Below are positions 19,219 to 30,800 of a stretch of 64,000 nucleotides of DNA, in pieces (the stretch's first letter is position 1; the number at the start of each line of letters is the position of its first letter). Under the pieces are notes generated by a model. It made no database searches, was not told where the DNA came from, and was given only the letters and a program-made list of their open reading frames with translations. A program made the translations under genes and the position numbers. This DNA comes from Mytilus galloprovincialis (taxonomy: Eukaryota > Mollusca > Bivalvia > Mytilida > Mytilidae): positions 89,933,795 to 89,997,794 of the forward strand of contig NC_134843.1 of assembly GCF_965363235.1 (NCBI RefSeq), written 5' to 3'.

Positions 19219-22190
19219 GACTATTTTAACTCTGGAATGACAAAGGCACAACTAGCATTGCTATTTGGATCTTTTGACCCGTCAGTGAATACTTTTAAAT
19301 GGTGTTTATATTGAGTTTCTATCATAATATTGGCTTCACTTTTAATTAGATGTGGTAAATCCTTTTTAGAAATGTAATCTTTTAAATACATGTTTACTAT
19401 AGGTAATGTAAAAATGCCATGGGGGAATTTGACTTTCTCTATATATAACTACGTTATTTTCTGAGAAATTATTTCCTTTTAAAGTCTCTTTTGCAATTAA
19501 TGTAAATGGTTTACGTTTAATATCTTTACTATAAAATTCAAAAGTAGCTGTATCTTGAATTGATTTTTAGCTGGATGGTTGTTTTCGAATGTAGAAATAT
19601 TTAAATATGATTTTGCGATTAACGCTTTTCTTCTGATTTCGTAAGGAGGGTCTCCCATTTCCACCTGAAGTGATTTTAACGATGCTGACTTCATGGAGCC
19701 TGTACATAAACGTAAAGATTGTGTTTGTATTTTATCTAATATTTTCTTAATAGATGCAGAGACTGTATTGTATACCTCACAACCATAGTCTATTTTTGAT
19801 CTGATTAAAGCAATATAAATTTTTCTTAGAGTATAACTTGTTGCACCCCATTTCGTTCCCGTTAAAAGTTTCATACAGTTTAAAATTGTTGTACATCTTG
19901 TATTAATATACTGAACATGACTATTCCAAGTAAGATGTCTATCAAAAAAAATTCCAAGAAATTTAACTTCTTTAACAACTTCTAAAATGTGATTTTCTAT
20001 TTTTAATACAATATTATTACAATTAGATTTCCTAACAAAAATAACTGTAACTGTTTTTGCAGGTGAAAGTAAAAAGCCCCAATTTGAGCACCATTTGCTT
20101 ATACTATTCAAGTCTTCTTGAATTTTTTTCTGTAAAAATTTCAATGATGGTCCAGATTTCCAAATTGCCCCATCATCTGCAAATTGTGACATTTCACAAT
20201 TTTTTAAACAATCTGATATGTATTAAAAAGCGTTGGACTTATACAACTTCCCTGGCGGGTACCATTTTCTAAAACAAAAATATCTGAAAAAGTGTTGTTT
20301 ATCTTAAACTGTAATACTCTATCTGAGAGAAAATTATTAATATAAGCAAGCATGTTGCCTTTAAGACCCATTTTTTTCATTTGTTTTAATAAACCATGTT
20401 TCCATAGCATGTCAAAAGCTTTTTGGAAATCAATAAATATTCCAACTGTTATGTGTTTTTTAGCAAAAGATTTCTGTATTGCATTTTCTAGACGTATACA
20501 TTGCTGTATCGTACTTTTATTTTTTCTATAACCGTTTTGATTCGGGTTAAATATATTATTTTTTTCCAGAAACCACGTTAATCTGTTGTTAACCATTTTT
20601 TCCATTATCTTATTAAAATTAGAAGTTAATGCAATAGGTCTATATGATAATGGATCACTGGGATCTTTACCATGTTTAAAACTAGGAATAATTGTTGAAT
20701 GTTTCCATTCCTTTGGAAGCTCTTGTAACATCCAAATTTTATTAATAAATAGTAAAAATATGCTTAAGGTTTTATTAGATAAATGGCGAAACATACTATA
20801 AGTTGTTCTATCCTTTCCCGGAGAGCATTCATTAGTATCAGCTATTGCATCTTTAAATTCTTGCAATGTAAATTTTTCATTAAAACAATCTGTATTAATT
20901 TTGTAATATTCAATAAAATCATTTATCTCTTCTTTTTCTGTTTTAGTCTTAAATTCTTTGAAGTCGTTATTGTAATTTGATGTACTACTGACTTTGCAGT
21001 AATTTTCTTTTTCTTTCGTGTCTGTAACAAATCTATTAAAATATTTCAAAATAGGAATGTTTGTCCTAGTACTTATCTTCCCTAACATCTTTTTTACATT
21101 ATGCCATAGATCTGAAATGTTATTATTACAATTAAGACTAGTACAGTAATTTGACCAATGGTTGTCCTGTGTATCTTTCAATACTTCTTTACAAAATCTT
21201 TCTTTATCTTTATAAATTTTAAAATCATTCCCATTTCCAGTATGTCTTGCTCTATTTCTAGCTTTGTTTCTAGCTTTTATAGCTGAAGTACATTCCTTTG
21301 TCCACCAGGGAACACAAGGTTTGTTTGTTTTATGAAATTTCTTAATAGGAATATGGGTACATGCTATATTAATCAATTCAGTGGTTAATGTATTGTTAGA
21401 TTGCTGTATATCGTCTGTAATTAAATTCTCTGTAAATTTAATGTCACATTCTTTCGTGAAGCTTTTCCAATTTGCTCTCTTAAAATTCCATTTGGGGGAG
21501 AAATCACTGTTGTAATCTCCAATATATATATTAGAGTCAATGTACACACAAAAATGATCACTTCCAAAGGTGGAATGTTGATCTACCAACCAATTAATTT
21601 TTTGTCCAATATTAGGACTACAAAAAGTTAAATCTAAACATGATGTTTCTAAATTGATCGGATTCAGTCTAGTTCCTGATCCTTTGTTTTTAAGACACAT
21701 ATTATTATTTTGAATATACTTAAAAAGTTCTCTACCTTTAGGATCGATTTTTCCCCCCATAATGTATGGTGAGCATTAAAGTCACCACACAATATGTATT
21801 CTGTTGTAATTTGACTTAAGAAGAGTATCATAGTCTTCATATTTAGTGTCTAATTTAGGGTCATATAAATTAAGTATCAGAAATTTCTTACTGTTATGTA
21901 TAATATAAATTCCAGAAGTTTCAAATGTACTCTGAAAATCAACTGTACTATAATTAATATATTGTTTAACATAAATAGCTGTTCCACCTCTGTTAACACC
22001 TCGACTTGAGAATGTTGCGAGTGTGTAACCTGGTATTTCAGGGTAATCTTTTTCGAGAATACAAAAAGTTTCTTGAAAACATAAAATATTTGGCGTATCT
22101 TTAATATTGTTTAAGTGCCATATAAATTCCGGTATATGTGACCGAATTCCTTGACAATTCCAATGTGCAAAACTAAGTTGTCAAGCCATA
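19219..22190 (-). pseudogene. I-group LINE ORF2: endonuclease, reverse transcriptase, start of RNase H
   Basis: From the 5' side (22190): QLSFAHWNCQGIRSHIPEF and ILCFQETF (catalytic Asn and Glu), CGDFNAHHTLWGG, then LDLTFCSP and FGSDHFCVY complete the apurinic endonuclease. Reverse transcriptase follows: ECSPGKDRTTYSMFRHL, YRPIALTSNFNKIMEKMV, NGYRKNKSTIQQ, IFIDFQKAFDMLWKHG, NGTRQGSCISPTLFN and QFADDGAIWK (FADD catalytic box, near 20185). Then come a thumb region and the first RNase H block (VFTDGSKDP, near 19260). Frame changes lie near 21815 and between 20192 and 20204, with more decay below 19500. RNase H continues at 15133 beyond the inserted transposon. Confidence 0.8.
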
Positions 22191-22312
22191 AATATGATAA
22201 AAGTATACATTATAATTGACATGAATGTAGACAGTATATATTTCATTATTAAATACAAGTATAAACAAAAACTTAGTTTATTAATGTAAGTTTATCTAGT
22301 ATATATTCTTGG

Positions 22313-23118
22313 TTAACGTGTATGTTCCAGACCGTATGAGTATTTGGACCGTACGCGTACGGTCTGGACCGTATGCGTACTTTTTCAAAATACGTATACG
22401 GTCGGACCGTACGCGTACGGTCTGACTAATATTAAGAAGTTGGTCAAGTTTATTAGATACAAATGTATATAACAGATCAACATAACTTATATCTCAAATT
22501 AATATAAAAAGTTCAATAGTAATTGAAATAAAAACTTAATATTTTAACTATTTAAAAAAATCACGCTTATTAAAATCTGTTAATCTCCTGTATTTAGCAT
22601 GTCAGTAATTCATTAATTGCAGCCCAGTATGCTCATTGAAATTGAAGTTATCGGAAGTAAACATAATGTGGGAGGACAATTGTTATAGAATATTTAGGAA
22701 CTTTACAAAAAAATGCATATGCAAAGGAACATGCATGAACAAAACATGTTAATGTAAAAAAAAATATGACGTTCCTTGTGGTAGCAAGACTAGTGTCACC
22801 TTGGGCCAGAGTAACAAAATAGGATTCAGATATACAATTAAACAAATATTTAATGTCAATTGTGTTCGCTTATTCACTTCATCCATCTATTTGTAATAAT
22901 AACAATTTGTATAACTAAAAATAAAGATTTTGATAAATGTTTGTTTAAAGTGTAACCCATATGATCTCAAAACATGTCTGGTCAGCTGGACGGTATGCGT
23001 ATACTCATACGGTCCGACCGTACGCGTATGGTCGGACCGTACGAGTATACGCATACGGTCCGGACCGTACGCGTACGGTCCAAATACTCATATGGTCTGG
23101 AACATGTACACCAAGCAA
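22313..23118. repeat. 0.8-kb inverted-repeat element with CGTACG palindrome clusters
   Basis: About 100 bp at each end are inverted copies: the left phrase gttccagaccgtatgagtat returns near 23100 in reverse complement. Each end is packed with variants of the 18-bp perfect palindrome GACCGTACGCGTACGGTC (22347-22364, 22405-22422, 23063-23080; a near copy at 23016-23033). The 550-bp interior is AT-rich without a gene. It sits between ORF1 and ORF2 of the I-group LINE, so it inserted later. It is likely a non-autonomous transposon whose palindromes could bind a transposase; the latter is inference. Confidence 0.65.
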
Positions 23119-23135
23119 TTCTAAAACCATGTTAG

Positions 23136-23347
23136 CTACAACACTGACGTTTTGTACATTATCAGGTAATGTTGAAACAAGCCCTTTGTTAGTGAAATCT
23201 TTTCATGCTCTTTAGGAATTTTTTCCTTTTTACCCTGTAATGGATTTTGTTTTGATTCTTTAAGAACATGTGTTCTTGCTTCTTTCACTGAGCACACCCG
23301 TTTTATTATTTGTACATTTTGTATTTTCTTTGGGCAATCTTTACTCG
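23136..23347 (-). pseudogene. I-group LINE ORF1, C-terminal fragment
   Basis: The minus strand reads SKDCPKKIQNVQIIKRV, CSVKEARTHVLKES and a lysine-rich end. The pattern S(K/R)xCPxxxxxxxIxxIK...SxxEAR is what follows the last zinc knuckle in I-type LINE ORF1 proteins. The zinc knuckles themselves are cut away at the target-site junction (23347), so the LINE was 5'-truncated on insertion. The ORF that appears to run on to 23501 is a chance fusion with array sequence. Confidence 0.6.
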
Positions 23348-24028
23348 TAACTCGACATGCACAAACATGGAATATACAGAATAATGTAAATGTTTTCTGA
23401 GAGAAGGTGTTTGCGAAAATGAACTTTTTGCAAACATCCTTAAATTCTACACAATAAGTATCTACACATGGCACATTTATGCCGTAGAACCATGTTGGCA
23501 ATTATGAATTTGATAGATTTTTCATATTTTTGTTGTGTAACAACGTGATCATATCACAACCGAATGGAGCCACGGCAATGCACATACACACATTATAAGA
23601 ACGAATATACAACGTATGCGTAATGAAATCATGTATTTCACTTTGTCAAAACACACTAAGCTATAGAAAACAACTTATTGGATGGAAAAACATGCTCTTA
23701 AACTAATCGCTACTTTGCCGTGAATAAACTCAAACTGAAACGCTACAGAGAAGAGTAGCGTCATGGCGCATGGCGTACGCAAAGAAATCTCCGTAAATCA
23801 CTCTCTTTATATTGGGCATGACAAACTTCTGCAACTGCTTCTTTCTAATTTCTTTGCTTCCCCTCTAAGCACGAACTAGAAATAAGTCTATAATAGTCAG
23901 TGTTTTCGATTTTTTTTTACATGTGGTCTTTTTTCTAGGTAATGCTACATTTGATGGAGAGAGATAAAAAAAAAAATTAATAGCGAGGAAAAGGGGGGAC
24001 CAAACTGCATATTTCGTGTTGTTTATGT

Positions 24029-24145
24029 TACCCACGTAAAGTGGGTGTAGAGAAATTGTCTATAGACTCATTAATTGTTCCTCTCCACGGATATCTTTAG
24101 TAAAAGGCGAAAGATATATACGTGGTTTGAAGAGAAACCAGAGTA
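24029..24145 (-). ncRNA. U5: U5 snRNA gene
   Basis: Complete copy with one variant in the stem next to loop I (atatacgtgg on the plus strand where the consensus is atattcgtgg). The type description is at 38438-38554. Confidence 0.85.
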
Positions 24146-24823
24146 ACTCGACTTGCACAAACATTGAATATACAGAATAATGTAAATGTTTTCTGAGAGA
24201 AGGTGTTTGCGAAAATGAACTTTTTGCAAACATCCTTAAATTCTACACAATAAGTATCTACACATGGCACATTTATGCCGTAGAACCATGTTGGCAATTT
24301 ATGAATTTGATAGATTTTTCATATTTTTGTTGTGTAACAACGTGATCATATTACAACCGAATGGAGCCACGGCAATGCACATACACACAGTATAAGAACG
24401 AATATACAACGTATGCGTAATGAAATCATGTATTTCACTTTGTCAAAACACGCTAAGCTATAGAAAACAACTTATTGGATGGAAAAACATGCTCTTAAAC
24501 TAATCGCTACTTTGCCGTGAATAAACTCAAACTGAAACGCTACAGAGAAGAGTAGCGTCATGGCGCATGGCGCACGCAAAGAAATCTCCGTAAATCACTC
24601 TCTTTATATTGGGCATGACAAACTTCTGCAACTGCTTCTTTCTAATTTCTTTGCTTCCCCTCTAAGCACGAACTAGAAATAAGTCTATAATAGTCAGTGT
24701 TTTCGATTTTTTTTTACATGTGGTCTTTTTTCTAGGTAATGCTACATTTGATGGAGAGAGATAAAAAAAAATTAATAGCGAGGAAAAGGGGGGACCAAGC
24801 TGCATATTTCATGTTGTTTATGT

Positions 24824-24940
24824 TACCCACGTAAAGTGGGTGTAGAGAAATTGTCTATAGACTCATTAATTGTTCCTCTCCACGGATATCTTTAGTAAAA
24901 GGCGAAAGATATATTCGTGGTTTGAAGAGAAACCAGAGTA
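24824..24940 (-). ncRNA. U5: U5 snRNA gene
   Basis: Consensus-like complete copy. Confidence 0.85.
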
Positions 24941-25618
24941 ACTCGACTTGCACAAACATTGAATATACAGAATAATGTAAATATTTTCTGAGAGAAGGTG
25001 TTTGCGAAAATGAACTTTTTGCAAACATCCTTAAATTCTACACAATAAGTATCTACACATGGCACATTTATGCCGTAGAACCATGTTGGCAATTATGAAT
25101 TTGATAGATTTTTCATATTTTTGTTGTGTAACAACGTGATCATATTACAACCGAATGGAGCCACGGCAATGCACATACACACAGTATAAGAACGAATATA
25201 CAACGTATGCGTAATGAAATCATGTATTTCACTTTGTCAAAACACGCTAAGCTATAGAAAACAACTTATTGGATGGAAAAACATGCTCTTAAACTAATCG
25301 CTACTTTGCCGTGAATAAACTCAAACTGAAACGCTACAGAGAAGAGTAGCGTCATGGCGCATGGCGCACGCAAAGAAATCTCCGTAAATCACTCTCTTTA
25401 TATTGGGCATGACAAACTTCTGCAACTGCTTCTTTCTAATTTCTTTGCTTCCCCTCTAAGCACGAACTAGAAATAAGTCTATAATAGTCAGTGTTTTCGA
25501 TTTTTTTTTACATGTGGTCTTTTTTCTAGGTAATGCTACATTTGATGGAGAGAGATAAAAAAAAAATTAATAGCGAGGAAAAGGGGGGACCAAGCTGCAT
25601 ATTTCATGTTGTTTATGT

Positions 25619-25735
25619 TACCCACGTAAAGTGGGTGTAGAGAAATTGTCTATAGACTCATTAATTGTTCCTCTCCACGGATATCTTTAGTAAAAGGCGA
25701 AAGATATATTCGTGGTTTGAAGAGAAACCAGAGTA
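25619..25735 (-). ncRNA. U5: U5 snRNA gene
   Basis: Consensus-like complete copy. Confidence 0.85.
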
Positions 25736-26415
25736 ACTCGACTTGCACAAACATTGAATATACAGAATAATGTAAATATTTTCTGAGAGAAGGTGTTTGC
25801 GAAAATGAACTTTTTGCAAACATCCTTAAATTCTACACAATAAGTATCTACACATGGCACATTTATGCCGTAGAACCATGTTGGCAATTTATGAATTTGA
25901 TAGATTTTTCATATTTTTGTTGTGTAACAACGTGATCATATTACAACCGAATGGAGCCACGGCAATGCACATACACACAGTATAAGAACGAATATACAAC
26001 GTATGCGTAATGAAATCATGTATTTCACTTTGTCAAAACACGCTAAGCTATAGAAAACAACTTATTGGATGGAAAAACATGCTCTTAAACTAATCGCTAC
26101 TTTGCCGTGAATAAACTCAAACTGAAACGCTACAGAGAAGAGTAGCGTCATGGCGCATGGCGCACGCAAAGAAATCTCCGTAAATCACTCTCTTTATATT
26201 GGGCATGACAAACTTCTGCAACTGCTTCTTTCTAATTTCTTTGCTTCCCCTCTAAGCACGAACTAGAAATAAGTCTATAATAGTCAGTGTTTTCGATTTT
26301 TTTTTACATGTGGTCTTTTTTCTAGGTAATGCTACATTTGATGGAGAGAGATAAAAAAAAAAAAAAATAGCGAGGAAAAGGGGGGACCAAGCTGCATATT
26401 TCATGTTGTTTATGT

Positions 26416-26532
26416 TACCCACGTAAAGTGGGTGTAGAGAAATTGTCTATAGACTCATTAATTGTTCCTCTCCACGGATATCTTTAGTAAAAGGCGAAAG
26501 ATATATTTGTGGTTTGAAGAGAAACCAGAGTA
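26416..26532 (-). ncRNA. U5: U5 snRNA gene
   Basis: Complete copy with atatttgtgg in place of atattcgtgg near loop I. Confidence 0.85.
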
Positions 26533-27212
26533 ACTCGACTTGCACAAACATTGAATATACAGAAAATGTAAATGTTTTCTGAGAGAAGGTGTTTGCGAAA
26601 ATGAACTTTTTGCAAACATCCTTAAATTCTACACAATAAGTATCTACACATGGCACATTTATGCCGTAGAACCATGTTGGCAATTTATGAATTTGATAGA
26701 TTTTTCATATTTTTGTTGTGTAACAACGTGATCATATTACAACCGAATGGAGCCACGGCAATGCACATACACACAGTATAAGAACGAATATACAACGTAT
26801 GCGTAATGAAATCATGTATTTCACTTTGTCAAAACACGCTAAGCTATAGAAAACAACTTATTGGATGGAAAAACATGCTCTTAAACTAATCGCTACTTTG
26901 CCGTGAATAAACTCAAACTGAAACGCTACAGAGAAGAGTAGCGTCATGGCGCATGGCGCACGCAAAGAAATCTCCGTAAATCACTCTCTTTATATTGGGC
27001 ATGACAAACTTCTGCAACTGCTTCTTTCTAATTTCTTTGCTTCCCCTCTAAGCACGAACTAGAAATAAGTCTATAATAGTCAGTGTTTTTTGATTTTTTT
27101 TTTACATGTGGTCTTTTTTCTAGGTAATGCTACATTTGATGGAGAGAGATAAAAAAAAAATTAATAGCGAGGAAAAGGGGGGACCAAGCTGCATATTTCA
27201 TGTTGTTTATGT

Positions 27213-27284
27213 TACCCACGTAAAGTGGGTGTAGAGGAATTGTCTATAGACTCATTAATTGTTCCTCTCCACGGATATCTTTAG
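27213..27284 (-). pseudogene. U5: U5 snRNA 3' half, split by the LINE
   Basis: Holds the 3' hairpin, Sm region and 3' arm of stem I up to ACTAAAG. The 5' half is at 33763-33795. Eleven U5 bases of loop I (TTTCGCCTTTT in U5 sense) are missing between the halves. Confidence 0.9.
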
Positions 27285-27293
27285 TTTTTTTTT

Positions 27294-27890
27294 ATTTTTA
27301 ATAAAAGGTAAAGGTAACAAAATATATACAAGTAAAAATACATGGGAATAAGCCCATATAACAATAACAATATATTACACATATTACATATGATGTTAAA
27401 CCTTTGAATAATTGACGTTGTCAGAAAAATATAATTACTATCAAAATATTATTGCTTTTTGTCAAAAAAGAAGAAACGGACTTTAACACGTCATATCTTT
27501 GCAGGTACATCAAAGACGAAAGTACACAAAGAAATAGACTATAGATTAATTGACCGATCAACAAGGTAGACCATGTGCTCAAAGAAACTTGGGATCTCTT
27601 CCAAAATAATCAGGGTTACTGATAGTCCAAATAATTATGACGTCTTGAAAGGCTATTATAATTTTTTTCTTTGACGCCTTACTTCAAGCGTCAAAGAAAA
27701 AAATTATAATAGCCTTTCAAGACGTCATAATTATTTGGACTAGGTTACTGATAGATTTTTCAGGAAAAACAGTTGGTAAGTTGTTTCCCTGGCAATAATA
27801 ATTATTTTAGAGAAAATTTATAACTTTGTAAAACTGTTATTGTACAAAAATTCACCACATGGTAAATTCAACAAAAAAAGGGGGGGGGTG
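27294..27890 (-). other. 3' UTR of the L1/Tx1-type LINE
   Basis: Lies between the ORF2 stop and the A tail. It contains the 120-bp palindromic element described separately and a G-run near 27882-27889. No other structure was recognised. Confidence 0.7.
27623..27742. mobile_element. 120-bp perfect palindromic MITE with 9-bp target duplication
   Basis: Two 55-bp arms, exact reverse complements, flank a 10-nt loop (cttacttcaa). The ends read TAGTCC...GGACTA. The 9-bp sequence ggttactga occurs directly on both sides (27614-27622 and 27743-27751), the expected target duplication. Nine-bp duplications are typical of Mutator-like transposons; that assignment is inference. Perfect arms imply a recent insertion into the LINE 3' UTR, or selection for the hairpin. 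Confidence 0.85.
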
Positions 27891-30800
27891 TCAACCCATG
27901 AAAGATATGATGACTCGGTCACCCACAACACGACAAAACATATTGTTGCAGGTGCACCATGTCTCTACAAACTCCAATAAAGGCATACGATGAAAATCAG
28001 CAAGAATTCTGACACGAATGCGACCTAAAAACCTCATAATCAAAGACTGACCAGAAAAAGGAACATGGTCAAACTTGACCAGGTTCCTATAACACCAAAT
28101 AACATATACAAAATCACTAATAAGAAATAAAGCAATCTGCAAAGATTTTCCATGTAAAGCAGGCAAATCACGAAAGCGAATATGATCCAAAGTAAACTGA
28201 CTACCCTGAGTAAGTGAAACAAACCAGGTGTTCAAAATAGTTTTCAAAGGTTTAACATGTACACAATCATAAAATAAATGTTGAATAGTTTCAACATGAA
28301 AATGTTTACAAAAGGTACATTTATCGGTTTTATATATATGTCTCTTATACATATAAAAATTAACAGGAATCACATCGTGAACAATTTTAAACATGATATC
28401 TCTAGCACATTTGTCAATAAATTTGTTACATAAATTTTGAAATACATGTGTATAATTAATATGTGGATTTTTCTCACAAATCTTAACTTTATAATCTAAA
28501 TCAAAACTTAAATTATAAATATCTTTTGTTTTTAGACCATCAAGTGAAATGTCTGGATTCTTGTCAGTAAAGGACCTCAAAGACTTTAGACATGACAAGT
28601 AAAATAGTGGAACTTGATCGGTATGAGGAATAGAATTTCTGGCTAACTGCGAATTCAAATGACGCAAAGAAAGACCGATCCAATAAATAGAAAAAAAGGT
28701 AAATTTAGCATCACAGTTAGCAATGATTTTTTGAATATGTCTTATCTGGAAAGACGTCATTTTTTGGCGAATATTAACAACGTTTAATCCTCCAAAAAAC
28801 TTATGTAAATATAAAGTATGCCTTGAAACAGGCTCACAGTTATACGGCCAAAGAAAGGAAAATATTTTCTTCTCAAAAAGTTTCACGTAATGATCTGGCA
28901 TTAGATATATTGACCCAACGTACCATAGTTTACCACATGCTACTGAATTTATAATCATACTTTTTTCTAATAATGATAAATTTCTATTTAATAACCAAGT
29001 ATTTAAAACTTTACAAAATCTTATATATATAGAATGCCATATGTCATCAGCAGTAACATTATTACCAAACATTATACCAATAATTTTTATCTTTTCAGCC
29101 CAAGATATACCAAAAGGATGATCAGACCTGGACTTCCATTTACCAAGAAATAAACCTTTCGTCTTTGATTTATTTAACTTGGCACCAGAAGCCCTACCAT
29201 ATAATTCGCACCAGTATAAAAGTTTACCAATGGATTTATCATCAGTGCATATACCATTAGAGTCATCAGCATATAATGATATTTTAACCTGTTCCATAGA
29301 TCCTGGTAATCGGACACCAGAAATATCTTCATCAGCTCTAACTTTTCTCGCAAAAGGTTCAAGAGCTAGGACGTATAACAAGGGAGATAAACTGCACCCC
29401 TGTTTTACGCCTCGAGTCAACGGAAAAGGATCCGATATATAATTATTAACAATAACGGAAGAAGAAATATCAGTGTATAAAATTTTGATCCATTTTATAA
29501 TATTAGGACCAAAATTGTACTTCTCTAAAGCTTCAAAAAGAAAATCGTACTCTTCACGGTCGTAGGCCTTCTCTTGATCAAGACCAACAAAAGCACAAGG
29601 AATGTTTTTCTGTTCGACATAATCAGAGATGTTCCTAAAAAGATGAGCATTATCAAGAATAGATCTATCACGAACCGCACATGTTTGATCGGGATGTATC
29701 AAAACATGCATGACAGCCATAAATCTGTTAGTGATAATTTTGGATATAATCTTGACGTCAACGTTCAAAAGTGATATCGGTCGATACATCTTCAATAAGT
29801 GAGATTTTTCTAGATCTTTACATATAAGTGTTATATATGATAATTTCTGATCATCAGACAATGTACCTTCTTTAAATATATTATTATACATATCAAGTAA
29901 AAAATCTGACATAATATCAAAAAATGTTACATAAAATTCTTTTGAAAGGCCATCTGGACCAGGAGATTTATTATTCTCCATACCTTTGAGAGCTTTTAAA
30001 ATTTCATCTTTTGTAAAAGGTTCATCAATAATATTTTTGTCTATTTCACTTAATTTTGGTAAATCATCCAAAAAATAATCACAAAGTTTATTATCAATAC
30101 CTTCTGTGGTGAATAAATTTGTATAAAAATTCCGAAACTGATCTAAAATATCGCCAGAAGTAGAAAAATGTTTTGAATTTTCCTCTTTTTTCGTAATTAA
30201 TTTCTTCCGTCCTCTATTAGCTTCTAACTGAAAAAAGAATTTGGACGGTTTTTCAGAATTATCTAAAACTTTAGCTCTCGAACGAATTTTTGAACCTTGA
30301 AAACTATCTTTTTGAAACTCATATATTAAATCTTTGATGGCCTTTACCTGTTCAATATATTCGCCAGGATTAGATTGCTCATGTTTTTGTAATGTATGAT
30401 ATTTATGTTCATATTCATGTAAAATTCTACGTTTTATTTTGTTTTTACGTTTACAATACTCAATAACAAATAACTTAATATTATCTTTACAAATTGACCA
30501 AAAATCTTGGTCACCATCCATTTCATCTATCAAATTTAACCAGAATATCTTAAAAGAATCTCTAAATGGTTTATCTTGTAAAACAGTATTATTTATTTTC
30601 CAATAACCAGAACCAGTGGATAAATCAGTGTTATTTTCAAAAGTTAAAATAACTGCATCATGATCACTACAACCAACAGGATTAACAGTAACATTATGTA
30701 TATATTGTTTACAAGTACTACTTATATATATTCTATCTAAACGACATGAAACATTTTGAGCAAAAGAAAGCCAAGTTGTTGAAATTTTACTAGGAAAAAG

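Larger units (their letters stand above)
13412..23347 (-). mobile_element. I-group LINE (RNase H-bearing) inserted in the U5 array, with nested insertions
   Basis: A minus-strand non-LTR retrotransposon bounded by a perfect 11-bp target duplication, taactcgacat, at 13401-13411 and 23348-23358. Its 3' end is AATAATT-like, as in TAA-tailed I elements. Order on its own strand: ORF1 C-terminal fragment (23347-23136), a CGTACG-palindrome element, ORF2 endonuclease and reverse transcriptase (22190-19219), a 4.1-kb inverted-arm transposon, ORF2 RNase H and C terminus (15133-14381), and a ~970-bp 3' region. ORF1 is truncated at the 5' end. Several frameshifts make it inactive. It sits immediately upstream of a U5 gene and in the same orientation. 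Confidence 0.8.
23348..27284 (-). repeat. U5 snRNA gene array, second segment (~5 units)
   Basis: It begins with the LINE target duplication. The first unit is of the older type (cgacatg, catgg). From about 24.1 kb on, units are almost identical with a ~795-bp period. It ends inside U5 loop I at 27284, where the L1/Tx1-type LINE begins. Confidence 0.9.

Noticed and set aside
23136-23501. 121-codon minus-strand ORF joining array sequence to a lysine-rich stretch
   Set aside because: A chance fusion across the LINE/array junction at 23347; only the part below 23347 is LINE ORF1.
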